Assembly (NCBI GenBank): GCA_016219875.1
Contig: JACRJZ010000117.1
Coordinates: 1 to 64,000 of the forward strand
Length of the DNA stretch: 64,000 bases
Reading direction: 5' to 3'
DNA from: Verrucomicrobiota bacterium
GTDB taxonomy: Bacteria > Verrucomicrobiota > Verrucomicrobiia > Limisphaerales > JACRJZ01
Under the pieces are notes generated by a model, which was not told the origin of the DNA, searched no databases, and saw nothing but the letters and a program-made list of their open reading frames with translations. Shown here piece after piece: positions 9,099-18,394 of this stretch (the stretch's first letter is position 1; each line of letters begins with the position of its first letter). The position numbers and the translations under genes are program-made.

Positions 9099-10136
9099 AT
9101 GTTAGATACTATGCCTGCCAACGAACCTAGTTCTCCATTGGAAATCGCGCGGAACGAGCGGATTTACTGTTTCCACTGTCACAGCCAAGTGAAGCTGTCG
9201 GAGATCTTCTATAAGTGCCCGACTCCAGATTGTCAAAACACCTTGCTCCAGTTTCCAGACATTTCGAAACAGGTTTTCAAGCCAGGTATGAGCGGCTCAC
9301 AACTGGTTGACGCGCTGCAAAATGCCACATGTGAACGCGATGGTTGGCGACTGCTCCCGCAATGTAGTAACTGCGAAAAGCCGCTTTACTTTTCGATGTC
9401 AATGCACAGATCCCCGATTGTCGCGATCGCTGGTGGCAAACGCGCAGGCAAGACGTGCTATCTGGGTGCCTTGCGAAAGAGACTTTCGACTCTCGAGCGA
9501 TTAGCCGTTGCATTTCATCCGGCCCGTGGTGCCCGGCTTGTCGAAGACATTTATCGGAACCTTCGCTGGGGCGGCAGATTGCCCGCGCCTGACAGTTTGG
9601 TAGATGTGCAGATGCTCGTGCCATGTGCCATTCGCATCGGCATTCAAGGTATTCAGGGTAAAGCCGCCAACAATGGTATTGTCACGTACAATGTCGCTGG
9701 CGAAGCCTTCTCGCCGCCGTCAGGCAACACCTTTGACGACACTCATTATGTTTCTCGCATTGCGGAACACGCTCGCTATGTTGGTGGGCGTATGACCTCA
9801 GGAATTCTGTTGATCATTGACCCGTATGCTTGTTTGCAGATTGACAGGGAGCGGTTGCCGAAGCAGCCTTCCGTCTTGCACAAGACACCATTAACAAGTA
9901 CCGGTTCATACGACAATGACCATGCTCCGGAAGAGATTCTTAGGATGATATCGACCTACATCAGTATGAATCACCGCACCGGAGAATCTGGGAGAGCGCC
10001 GCTGGAGATTGCATTGGTGTTAGGAAAACTCGACGTATTCCTCAGAGATGGCATTGACCCCGGAATATCCAAAGCCGCTCACCATTACATTGAAACCGAC
10101 AGACAGGCGCACGATGGAATCATGGAGAGTTTTTAA
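9099..10136 (+). CDS. second zinc-ribbon GTPase, cut short by in-frame TAA, 345 aa
   Basis: This is a paralogue of the GTPase at 5669. It has a ribbon with CFHC (24-27), Cys40, Cys45 and CSNC (89-92), P-loop GGKRAGKT (112-119), a G3-like NVAGE in place of DIAGD, and a G4-like GKLD. The Asp-to-Asn change in G3 suggests weakened hydrolysis or a pseudo-GTPase partner. The frame stops at TAA (10134-10136), but the same frame continues for 84 codons with clear similarity to the C-terminus of the first GTPase. So this is a full-length gene with a nonsense codon, a recoded stop, or a base error. ATG at 9111 is an alternative start. Confidence 0.7.
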   Translation: MLDTMPANEPSSPLEIARNERIYCFHCHSQVKLSEIFYKCPTPDCQNTLLQFPDISKQVFKPGMSGSQLVDALQNATCERDGWRLLPQCSNCEKPLYFSMSMHRSPIVAIAGGKRAGKTCYLGALRKRLSTLERLAVAFHPARGARLVEDIYRNLRWGGRLPAPDSLVDVQMLVPCAIRIGIQGIQGKAANNGIVTYNVAGEAFSPPSGNTFDDTHYVSRIAEHARYVGGRMTSGILLIIDPYACLQIDRERLPKQPSVLHKTPLTSTGSYDNDHAPEEILRMISTYISMNHRTGESGRAPLEIALVLGKLDVFLRDGIDPGISKAAHHYIETDRQAHDGIMESF

Positions 10137-10388
10137 ACTCAGCCGAACGCTTTCGAACTTCAATGCGGCAAACTCCATTCCGCAGCACTAGAGTTATTCA
10201 AAGCATTGCAGATCGATAGCCTTTACCGCGAGGCTGCGGAAGATTTTGCTCGAGTAAGTTGCTTTGCCATGTCGTCCCTAGGGGACTCTCCGACATCAGA
10301 TAAGCTGGATAGGCCATTTGAACCAGTTGCCGTCGAGGCACCGTTTTTCTGGCTTTTTCAATGCGCAGTTGAACGGTACAAACGCTAG
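10137..10388 (+). pseudogene. C-terminal continuation of the second GTPase after the in-frame stop
   Basis: It is in the same frame as the gene ending at 10136 and open for 83 codons to TAG. The translation contains ALELFKALQIDSLYREAA, FAMSSLG and VAVEAPFFWLF. These match FALKLFRVLGIQNLYDQA, FAISSFG and QAVEVPFLWHY in the intact paralogue. A single base change at 10134 (for example CAA to TAA) explains the interruption, and no frameshift is needed. Confidence 0.75.
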
Positions 10389-11327
10389 CAGGTTGTTGAA
10401 AACTATTGTCCGGGATCAAATTCCTCTGGAAAGGGATCAAGAGTATTGACAACAGATTCGTCGGGTTGGATGGCCATTGGTGGTCACTGGCAAGACGTGC
10501 GGGTGGTCTGTAGGAGCGAAGCTCCATATATCGCGGAGCGCAGAAAACGGAAAACGGGATTCAGAGTTCCTTTTGGGTGTTGCGCGCTCTTTTGTGGCCA
10601 AACCGTTTTCGCATGGTTCGCGGTTTGTGGGGCACCTGCGCCTGAAATAGTGAGATAGAGAGACTTTTGGACAGGACCGCAGGATCCCCAAGATGGCGCT
10701 GGCCTACAGTTTCAGCGGACATCCTTTCGATCTTGTTCCTCCTGTCGAAGAGTCCAGTGAGGTTGCGGAACTTGGACAGGATTGCAGGATGAGCGAGGGA
10801 CGAGGAACCAAAGTTCAAAAGTCAGGGAACTGGGTAAGTGGCGGGGAAAGCAAAGCAGAAAAAGGGCAAGAAGCTGAGAATTGAGAGGTGAATGCCGAAA
10901 ACGGACCGCTTGGGGGCAAGCTCTGACTTGCGACCACTGTCCTCTGCCCTCGGTTCTTTGTGGGCATCCTGTTTGATCCTGTTCATCCTGTCGGAGAGTC
11001 CAACGAGGCTGAGAAACTTGGGCAGGATTGCAGGATTTGCATGATGATGCTGACCGGTAGTTTCAGCCCGAATTCCGATTTCAATCACCATGAAACACAC
11101 AGGCAGAAAAGCGAGATCCGACAACCTCGCCAAAGGTTGTCCGAACGACGCAGCGCCCGGATTCTGCCCGCTCCGCAGCCAGTTTCGATTTTCTACTGTC
11201 CAAGACAATTTGCGCAGGCCGCGCAAGTTTTACGCCGCTTCATCGCCTCAACTCTTCAACGTCTCAACGATTTTGGGTGCGGCTCCGCCGCGCTGGGCGC
11301 TTCGTGGTGCAACTGAAAAGCAACGCC
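10389..11327. other. non-coding stretch with degenerate repeats
   Basis: I find no credible gene between the end of the GTPase island and the sugar kinase. The DNA holds imperfect copies of a repeat containing GGCATCCTGTTTGATCCTG and CAGGATTGCAGGAT, listed separately, and a small hairpin around GGAGCGAAGCTCC (10512-10525). Confidence 0.6.
10670..11075. repeat. imperfect dispersed repeat, two full and one half unit
   Basis: A unit with CATCCT(G/T)T(T/C)(T/C)GATC.TGTTC.TCCTGTC, GAGTCCA(A/G), then A(C)TTGG(A/G)CAGGATTGCAGGAT occurs at about 10718-10790 and again at 10965-11037. The CAGGAT part recurs at 10673-10690. The 10673 and 11023 copies are both followed by a related tail ending AGTTTCAGC (near 10715 and 11066). 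Spacing is about 247 bp. Confidence 0.6.
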
Positions 11328-12227
11328 TCAGAAGCGCGTCAGCTTCTCCAGTTCCTTCACCCGCTTCTCGATGTCTGCGCGTGTGACCCTGGTGGTGCGC
11401 GTCAAGCCGAAGCCTTCGCAGCAGAACGAAGCCGTCACCGCGCCATAGATCATGGCACGACGGAGGTTCGACTCGATAGATCCCTTGGCGCTGGCCAGGA
11501 AGCCCATCATGCCGCCGACAAACGAGTCCCCTGCCCCGGTCGGATCGACCACTTTGGTCAAAGGCGAAGCCGGCGCGAGGAAGAGGCCGCCCGGTCCCGA
11601 TAGGATGGAGCCGTGTTCGCCTTTCTTGATGATGACGAAGCGCGGGCCGAGTTGATGCAGCTTCCTCAGAGCTACGAAGACGTTGTCCGTTTGCGCCAGT
11701 TGCCGCGCCTCGCTGTCGTTGAGCACGAACAGATCGATGCGCTTGATGAGTCGCAACAAGTCCGGCATGGCGATGTTCAGCCACAAGTCCATCGTGTCTG
11801 CGGCCACGAACCGGGGCCGGTCCATTTGGTCGAGGACGTGGTGCTGAAGTCCGGGCGCGATATTGGCCAGCAACACAAAGGGCGTCGTGCGGTGCGCGGG
11901 CGGCAGCGTGGGCGTGAACGTCTCGAACACGCCCAGTTCCGTGGCCAGCGTGCGGCGGTTGTTCATGTTCACCTCGTACTCGCCGGACCAATGGAACGTC
12001 TTGCCTGGAACGATCTGCAACCCGTCGAGGTCGATGCCGTGCTTGCGGTAAAGCTGGAGGTACTTCTTGGGGAAATCGTCTCCCACCACGCCGACGAGTC
12101 GTACCGGCGCGAAAAAGCTGGCTGCCACGCCGGCATGGCTGGCCGACCCGCCGAGCAGGCGCGGGTTCTCGGCCTTCGGGGTCTTGATGGAATCCAACGC
12201 GGTCGAACCAACGATCAGAACACTCAT
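11328..12227 (-). CDS. PfkB-family carbohydrate kinase, 299 aa
   Basis: The ATG at 12227 gives a 299-residue ribokinase-type protein. It has GGSASHAG near the N-terminus (substrate site), VGDDFP, and the C-terminal PfkB signature DPTGAGDSFVGG with its catalytic Asp and anion hole. It should phosphorylate a sugar or nucleoside using ATP in the cytoplasm; the substrate cannot be told from sequence. A longer in-frame extension to 12545 is low complexity and contains a heptanucleotide repeat, so I reject it. The gene stands alone. Confidence 0.88.
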   Translation of the reverse strand: MSVLIVGSTALDSIKTPKAENPRLLGGSASHAGVAASFFAPVRLVGVVGDDFPKKYLQLYRKHGIDLDGLQIVPGKTFHWSGEYEVNMNNRRTLATELGVFETFTPTLPPAHRTTPFVLLANIAPGLQHHVLDQMDRPRFVAADTMDLWLNIAMPDLLRLIKRIDLFVLNDSEARQLAQTDNVFVALRKLHQLGPRFVIIKKGEHGSILSGPGGLFLAPASPLTKVVDPTGAGDSFVGGMMGFLASAKGSIESNLRRAMIYGAVTASFCCEGFGLTRTTRVTRADIEKRVKELEKLTRF

Positions 12228-13026
12228 GTCGATTTCAGATTTCAGATTGTGGATTGCAGATTTGCCGAACAACGGCGCGGAAAGTAAGGATTCCCCGGAG
12301 TCGTGACAAGCGCGGGATGGGAGCGCCGGGGGCCGGTGCTTCCTCGGCGTAGGGTTTTCGGCGGCCCCCCAGACGGACGAAAACCTAGGCCACGTTAGGA
12401 CGGCGTCCGATGGCGAAAGCAGCTTCCGTCCGATTGCCGGAGTGCTGGCAGGCTGGCTTACTACTCGCATGAAGAACACGAGACAGTTTGAGATCGGGAA
12501 CGCGCAACGCTGCCGCGTGTTCTTTTTCCCCGACCACAGCTTCACGGCGGAAATCGTGCCGCATCCGGAATCGCGGAGGCGGACCTCCAGCCGTCAAATC
12601 AAACTCTCCCCACCACAAGTCCATGATCCGGGGACTATGGACTCCAGCCCCGCCGAGCCTGGCGCAGTCCTGCTGGGACAACTCGCCACCCCAAAGGTGA
12701 CGGTCCAGCAGGCTGCGCCCCTCGCGGGACGATCCGCGGTTCGAGGTCATCGTTTTGGATTTGCCCAGGAGGAGCCGGTGGTATTTCGTCTGAGCTTGTC
12801 CAGAACGGCGCCTTGCTCCCTCCCCGGTTCGTAACCTGACCGGGCTGGTTTTGATCCTCGCGGGCGGAGCGAGAATTCATTCGGCGCAAGGAGTTCATGG
12901 CCGCGCTCGAACGTTGGCTGCGTCATGCCGTTCTCCGAAATCACTTCCCACTCCCCAAGGTTGAACGGAATCACTCTGTAACCTCCGGCCAACTTTTCGG
13001 TAGGTAGAGGTTGAAGTGAATCAACT
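12228..13026. other. non-coding stretch upstream of two divergent genes
   Basis: About 800 bp between the divergent PfkB kinase and large phosphodiesterase genes. It has several open frames on both strands, but their composition is Arg/Ser/Pro-rich and no family is visible, so none is called. A period-7 tract lies at 12231-12247. Promoters for both flanking genes presumably lie here. Confidence 0.55.
12231..12262. repeat. heptanucleotide tract upstream of PfkB kinase
   Basis: GATTTCA GATTTCA GATT, then a looser GATTGCAGATT, sits directly before the kinase start codon on the minus strand, where a ribosome-binding site would be expected. Confidence 0.65.
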
Positions 13027-16000
13027 ATGAACGCATCAACCATCCGCCTCTTCCTGGCAACCATCTTGGCCTGTTGCACCGCTGCTCCGGCGGCCGTGCC
13101 CCTCAACGACAGCCAGATCTCGCCGTTTCAAATCAACACCAACCTCGCCACCGTGCGAGGCTCGAACGTCGGTGCGACCAAAGAGCCGGGCGAGGCCAAC
13201 CACGGCGGCAACGTCGGCGGTGCGTCGGTCTTCTGGATGTGGACGCCACCGATCAACACGACGGTTTCCATCGACACCTTCGGCAGTAGCTTCGACACGA
13301 CGATGGCGGTCTATGTATTGGCGGGAGGCTCGCTCTACTTGGTGGGCAACGCGGACGATGCACCGGGAACGCTCCAGAGCCAGATCGTGTTCGGGACGGC
13401 CCCGGTGGTCTATACCTTCGTGATCGCGGTGGATGGGTTCAACGCCGGCAGCGGGCCGGCGATGGGCGACATCGTTCTGAACGTGGCCGTGCGCCCGAAC
13501 GTCACTCTGACGGCCCCGGCGAACAACGCCTCCTTCACCGCGCCGACGAACATCACCCTCACCGCCTCGGCCTCTGGCGGCAACGGCCCCATGAGCCGCG
13601 TGGAGTTCTACCAAGCCGGCCAACTCATCAGCCAGGACACCAACGCGCCGTACAGCATCGTTTGGAGCAACGTTCCTCCCGGCAGCTACGCCATCACCGC
13701 GGTGGCGGTGGAAGCCACCGGAGTGACCAATGCCTCCACGCCCGTCTTGATCACTGTGAACCCGCCCGGCTTCGTGCCGGTGCGGCTGCTGGCCCCAGGC
13801 GCGAGTTGGAAGTACCGGGACACCGGAACCAATCTGGGCACGCTCTGGCGAGCGCCGGACTTCGATGACCAGAACTGGGCCGCCGGCCTCGCGCCGCTGG
13901 GCTACTCCGATCCCCACATCCGCACGACGGTGAATTCCGGCCCGGCGGGAAACTACTTCATCACCACCTATTTCCGGCGCTCGTTCGTGGCCACCAACCC
14001 GGCCAGCTTTTCGAGTCTGTTGTTCCGCATGGTGTGCGACGACGGCGCGGTGGTGTACCTGAATGGGACTGAAGTCTTCCGCAGCAATCTGCCGGACGGC
14101 GCAGTGACTTATCTCACGCCGGCGCTGGCCGCCATCGGTGGCAGCGGCGAAACTACCTACAACAACACCTACGCCAGCGCCGGACTGGTGGTGCCCGGAA
14201 CGAACGTGTTGGCCGTGGAAGTGCATCAGCAGTCGCCCACCAGTTCCGATTTGGGCTTCGACCTCGAACTCATCGGCGGCATGAGTCCCGGTGTGAGAAT
14301 CACGAGTCCGGCGAACGACGCCCGCTTCAACGCGCCCGCCGACATCCCGCTGGCGGCCAACGCCCTGGCTGCCACGGGCGCGGTGGCAACAGTGGAGTTC
14401 TTCGCTGGGACCACCAGCCTTGGCGTCGCCACGAATAGCCCCTTCACCCTGAATTGGACCCATGTCGCCGAAGGACAGTACACGCTCTGGGCAACGATGA
14501 CCGACCTGTCCGGGCGCAGCCTCACCTCCAATCCAGTGGGCCTCACGGTCACTGCGCCTGCCGCGCCCGCGATTGCCAGCGTCCAGCCGGCGCCCGGCCC
14601 GGTCGGCAGCCTGCAACAAATCAGCGTGACCTTCACGGAGCCGGTCACAGGCGTCAACGCCGGTGACTTGCTGGTGAACGGCGTGCCGGCCCACAAGGTT
14701 CTCGGCTTCGGCGGGACGAACTTCCTCTTCGCCGTGTCGGAGCCGGCAGGGGTCATCGCCCGCGTCACTTGGGCCACCAATCATGGCATCGCCGACGTGA
14801 CGGCTCCGGCGACCGACTTCGCCGCCGCCGGAGCGGGTTGGAGCTACAACCTGATCGATCTGCGCGCGCCCACCGTGGCTGCGGTGACACCGCCGGCGGG
14901 AGCGGCGGTCTTCCAACTCACCGAGGTTCAAGTCGCGTTCAGCGAAGCGGTCATCGGCGTCAGAGCGGCCGACTTGCTCGTGAACGGCCGGCCAGCCACG
15001 ACGGTTTCGGGATTCGACGCCACCTACACCTTCACCTTTCCGCAGCCGCCTCTGGGGCCAGTCAATTTCTCGTGGGCCGTGGACCAGCACATCACCGACC
15101 TGGCCGAGCCGCCCAACGCCTTCAACGCTGCGGAGCCGTCGGCTTCCTGGACCGTCACGCTGGAGCCGGTGCGCACCGTGCTGGTGGCGACCAACAGCCT
15201 CTGGCGGTTTCAGCGCGGCACCAACGAAGCGTCGTCGCCCCTCAGCGCGTGGCGGCAACGCGGCTTCGACGATTCAAGCTGGCCGGAACTGCCGGCGACG
15301 TTTTACTTCGGCGAAACTTGGCCCACCGGCACGGTCCTGAACGACATGTTGAACCGCTACACCTGCATCTTCCTGCGCCAGCAGTTTGTCGTCACCAACG
15401 CCGCGCTGCTCTACGACTTCCGTCTGCGCGCGCAATGCGATGACGGTTTCGTCGTTTGGATCAACGGCGTGGAAGTGCAACGCTACAACATGCCGGCGGG
15501 CGAAGTGGCGTTCAATACCCTGACGCCCACCACGGCACCCGAACTCGGCACACCGTCGGTGCCGTTCATCACCTATCCGCTGGCGCATCCGGAGGACTTC
15601 CTCATCACCGGCACCAACGTCATCGCCGTCCAGGCTTTCAACAACGCGCTCAACAGTTCCGATCTGGTCATGGAGGTCGAGCTGTCCGCCGTCGAGGCCA
15701 CCGCCGCCGTGCTGCCGCCCGAAATCCTGACCGTTGCGCCCGCGCCCGGCGAGACGACGAGCCTGAAGGAATTCACCGTGATCTTCTCCGAGGAACTCGC
15801 CGGCGTGGACGCTGCGGATTTGCTCGTCAACGGCGTGCCCGCAACCGGACTCGCCAGTCTCTCGAACGCGACCTTCACGTTCAGTTTCCCGCAACCACCC
15901 TTTGGGCCAGTGACCGTCGCCTGGGCCACCAATCACGGCATCGTTGATTTCGACGCCACGGCGCACACGTTCGACGGCAGCCGCCCGGAAGTGATGTTCC

Positions 16001-18195
16001 ACTACAACCTGCGAAATCCGGAGGCGCCGTTGGTGGACCTCCCGATCCCTCTGCCCGGCTACGTCACCAACTTCCTCGAAGAGATCATCGTGCTGTTCGA
16101 CAAAAACGTGATCGGCGTGGACGCGTCCGACCTGACCGTCAACGGCGTGCCCGCCACGAGTGTAGTCGGCACGGGACCGATCTACGCCTTCCGCTTTCCG
16201 CAGCCTCCTTACGGGCCGGTCACAGTGGAGTGGTCCAGCAGCCACGGGATCAAGGATGCCGCCACGCCGGCCAATGAGTTCGATGCGACCACGCCCGGCA
16301 ATGCGTGGCAGTACATGCTCCTCGATCAAATCCCGCCGGCGGTGGCGACTCAAGTTCCCCTGGCCGGAAGCGCAGTGACGAACCTGACCCAGATCTCCGT
16401 CGTCTTTACCGAACCGGTGGGTGGCGTGAACGCTGGCGATCTGTGGATCAACGGCGCTCCGGCGCGCAGTGTGACCGGCTCCAACGGCGCCTTCACCTTC
16501 AGCTTCCCACAGCCCAACGCCACCCACATCCAAGTCACCTGGGCGCCGCAACACGGCATCCGCGACCTGGCCTCGCCGCCCAATCCGTTCGACGCCGCTC
16601 TGCCCGGCGCGACTTGGTCCTACACCACGATCGACAACGTCGCACCCACGCTCAAGACCGTGACCCCGCCGCCCAGCGTGACAGCGCGGTCGCTCAGCCG
16701 AATCGCCGTGACGTTTGACGAACCGGTGACCGGAGTGGACGCGGGCGACCTGTTACTCAACGGTCTGCCGGCGCAAGAAGTGAGCGGCTCGCTGACAGGG
16801 CCATACCTCTTCACCTTTAGCGCCTCCGCCACGGGCCAAGTGCAGGTGGCGTGGGCCGCGGGACACGGCATCCAGGATTTCGCGTCGCCACCCAATCCGT
16901 TCGGCGGCGGTGTCTGGATCCAACTCGTCGATCCCAGCATTCCGGCGGGCATCGCGGTCCAGCACGTCATCCACCTGAGCGTGGACGGGTTGGCTGCGGT
17001 GTACTTGCAGGAGTACGTCAGCAACAGCCCGGCCCTGTTCCCGAACTTCGTGCGCTTGCGGAAGGAAGGCGCGTCCACCTTCCAGGCGCGCTGTGATTAC
17101 TATGCGTCGGTCACGCTGCCGAACCATTCGAGCATGTTCACGGCCCGCCCGGTGCTCCAGCCGGAGGGCTGGCCCGCTACCGCCCCCCACGGCATCACTT
17201 ACGATTCCGACGTGGGCCTCACCCTGCACAACTCCGGCAACCTGTCCGTGCCCTACAAGGCGAGTGTGTTCGACGTGGCCCACGATGCCGGCCGCTCCAC
17301 GGCGTTCCTCTACAGCAAGCAGTCGCTGACCATGTTCGTCCGCAGTTACGACGCCGAGCACGGCGCGCCGCACGCGAACGGCGCGAGCAAGATCGACGAT
17401 GTCCTCGGCACCTTTGGCGGCTCAAGCTACGGCCCCAGCGGCCCCTTGGCGGACGAACTGGTCAGCCGCATCCAAGGCAACACGCTGTGGAACTACACGT
17501 TCGTTCACTTCGTCGAAACCGATTCCATCGGCCATGCCTATGGCTGGGGCTCGGCGGCGTGGAGCAACGCCGTCATGTTGATGGACTACCAGATCGGCCA
17601 AATCCTCGACGCCTTGGACGCCAACCCGGCGCTGGGCGGGCAGACGATCTTGCTGGTCACGGCCGATCACGGCGGCGGCGTGCCCACGACATCGCACAAC
17701 GTGGAAACCAGCCCCGTGAACTACACCATTCCGTTCTTCCTGTGGGGCGCGGGCGTGCCGGCCGGCGCGGACCTCTACAGCCTCTTTGCCAACCGCGCTG
17801 ATCCCGCTGGCGCGCGTCTTGACTACAACGCCCGACCGCAGCCAGTCCGCACCGGCGACTCCGGCAACCTGGCCTTGACGCTCCTCGGCCTGCCGCCGGT
17901 TCCGGATTCAACCATTATTTCCGTGTTCGGCGCCCCGCCGGCACTGCTCACCATCGCGCGTTCCCAGAGCGGGCTGCGCATTTCGTGGCCCGCCAGCGCG
18001 GGGGCGTGTGCGCTTCAGTTCAGCACTTCCCTGGCTGCGCCCCGATGGGAAAGTGTTTCAGGAGCCGTCGCCACAGACAGCCTCACGAAGAGCCGCAGCC
18101 TCACGCTTCCTCTGGGTCTGCCGGCCTGCTTCTTCCGACTGGAACGGCAACTCAATCCCGTCCTGGATTGCGTCGCCTGGTGGTTGGTCCCGTAG
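13027..18195 (+). CDS. secreted multi-Ig-domain type I phosphodiesterase / alkaline-phosphatase-superfamily protein, 1722 aa
   Basis: Residues 1-23 form a signal peptide. Then come an Ig-like domain (about 156-245), a jelly-roll-like module with VCDDGAVVYLNG (258-420), another Ig-like domain (421-511), two SbsA-type Ig repeats (512-715), a second jelly-roll-like module (721-896) and four more SbsA-type repeats (897-1310), each with a GV.A.DLLVNG.PA-like motif. Residues 1313-1634 are a type I phosphodiesterase/nucleotide pyrophosphatase domain: VDGL, SVTLPNHSSM (Thr nucleophile), ETDSIGHAYG, TADHGG and a later SHN supply the two-zinc site. The last 75 residues (ISWPA ... FFRLE) form a C-terminal module common in Verrucomicrobiota exported proteins. 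It is likely exported to hydrolyse phosphodiesters or phosphonates on extracellular substrates. Confidence 0.85.
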   Translation: MNASTIRLFLATILACCTAAPAAVPLNDSQISPFQINTNLATVRGSNVGATKEPGEANHGGNVGGASVFWMWTPPINTTVSIDTFGSSFDTTMAVYVLAGGSLYLVGNADDAPGTLQSQIVFGTAPVVYTFVIAVDGFNAGSGPAMGDIVLNVAVRPNVTLTAPANNASFTAPTNITLTASASGGNGPMSRVEFYQAGQLISQDTNAPYSIVWSNVPPGSYAITAVAVEATGVTNASTPVLITVNPPGFVPVRLLAPGASWKYRDTGTNLGTLWRAPDFDDQNWAAGLAPLGYSDPHIRTTVNSGPAGNYFITTYFRRSFVATNPASFSSLLFRMVCDDGAVVYLNGTEVFRSNLPDGAVTYLTPALAAIGGSGETTYNNTYASAGLVVPGTNVLAVEVHQQSPTSSDLGFDLELIGGMSPGVRITSPANDARFNAPADIPLAANALAATGAVATVEFFAGTTSLGVATNSPFTLNWTHVAEGQYTLWATMTDLSGRSLTSNPVGLTVTAPAAPAIASVQPAPGPVGSLQQISVTFTEPVTGVNAGDLLVNGVPAHKVLGFGGTNFLFAVSEPAGVIARVTWATNHGIADVTAPATDFAAAGAGWSYNLIDLRAPTVAAVTPPAGAAVFQLTEVQVAFSEAVIGVRAADLLVNGRPATTVSGFDATYTFTFPQPPLGPVNFSWAVDQHITDLAEPPNAFNAAEPSASWTVTLEPVRTVLVATNSLWRFQRGTNEASSPLSAWRQRGFDDSSWPELPATFYFGETWPTGTVLNDMLNRYTCIFLRQQFVVTNAALLYDFRLRAQCDDGFVVWINGVEVQRYNMPAGEVAFNTLTPTTAPELGTPSVPFITYPLAHPEDFLITGTNVIAVQAFNNALNSSDLVMEVELSAVEATAAVLPPEILTVAPAPGETTSLKEFTVIFSEELAGVDAADLLVNGVPATGLASLSNATFTFSFPQPPFGPVTVAWATNHGIVDFDATAHTFDGSRPEVMFHYNLRNPEAPLVDLPIPLPGYVTNFLEEIIVLFDKNVIGVDASDLTVNGVPATSVVGTGPIYAFRFPQPPYGPVTVEWSSSHGIKDAATPANEFDATTPGNAWQYMLLDQIPPAVATQVPLAGSAVTNLTQISVVFTEPVGGVNAGDLWINGAPARSVTGSNGAFTFSFPQPNATHIQVTWAPQHGIRDLASPPNPFDAALPGATWSYTTIDNVAPTLKTVTPPPSVTARSLSRIAVTFDEPVTGVDAGDLLLNGLPAQEVSGSLTGPYLFTFSASATGQVQVAWAAGHGIQDFASPPNPFGGGVWIQLVDPSIPAGIAVQHVIHLSVDGLAAVYLQEYVSNSPALFPNFVRLRKEGASTFQARCDYYASVTLPNHSSMFTARPVLQPEGWPATAPHGITYDSDVGLTLHNSGNLSVPYKASVFDVAHDAGRSTAFLYSKQSLTMFVRSYDAEHGAPHANGASKIDDVLGTFGGSSYGPSGPLADELVSRIQGNTLWNYTFVHFVETDSIGHAYGWGSAAWSNAVMLMDYQIGQILDALDANPALGGQTILLVTADHGGGVPTTSHNVETSPVNYTIPFFLWGAGVPAGADLYSLFANRADPAGARLDYNARPQPVRTGDSGNLALTLLGLPPVPDSTIISVFGAPPALLTIARSQSGLRISWPASAGACALQFSTSLAAPRWESVSGAVATDSLTKSRSLTLPLGLPACFFRLERQLNPVLDCVAWWLVP

Positions 18196-18251
18196 CGGCG
18201 TTTCAAAACTGTTGCAGCCGGCGTTCGGAGGCTCTGATTCCATTGGAGTTT

Positions 18252-18275
18252 GAGTCTCCCCACGTCGGCTGCTAC
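18252..18275 (+). repeat. dispersed word, copy 1 of 3
   Basis: GAGTCTCCCCACGTCGGCTG and the following CTAC recur as GACTCTCCTCACGTCGGCTG-CTAC at 23281-23304. They recur in reverse orientation, ending GTAGCAGCCGACGTAACGAG, at 23087-23106. Confidence 0.65.
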
Positions 18276-18394
18276 AGAAATTCGCGGGTCCGAGTCCGGG
18301 TTCAATGCGCTTGACAAGGGAGGCGCCGTTTCGCCTTCATCTCGCCCATCGGCAACATGAAGACAAACGGACAGGGCGCGAACAGACTCGGCCT

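Noticed and set aside
9099..10388. Frameshift as cause of the GTPase truncation
   Set aside because: Both parts are in the same frame (the offset between 9099 and 10206 is a multiple of three), so a nonsense codon alone explains it.
12442..12898. Overlapping ORFs on both strands between the kinase and the phosphodiesterase
   Set aside because: Arg/Ser/Pro-rich, no domain and no start context; left as non-coding.
13036..15258. 740-aa reverse-strand frame inside the phosphodiesterase gene
   Set aside because: It is His/Arg/Gly-rich shadow sequence with no domain, fully inside a long gene with clear domains on the plus strand.
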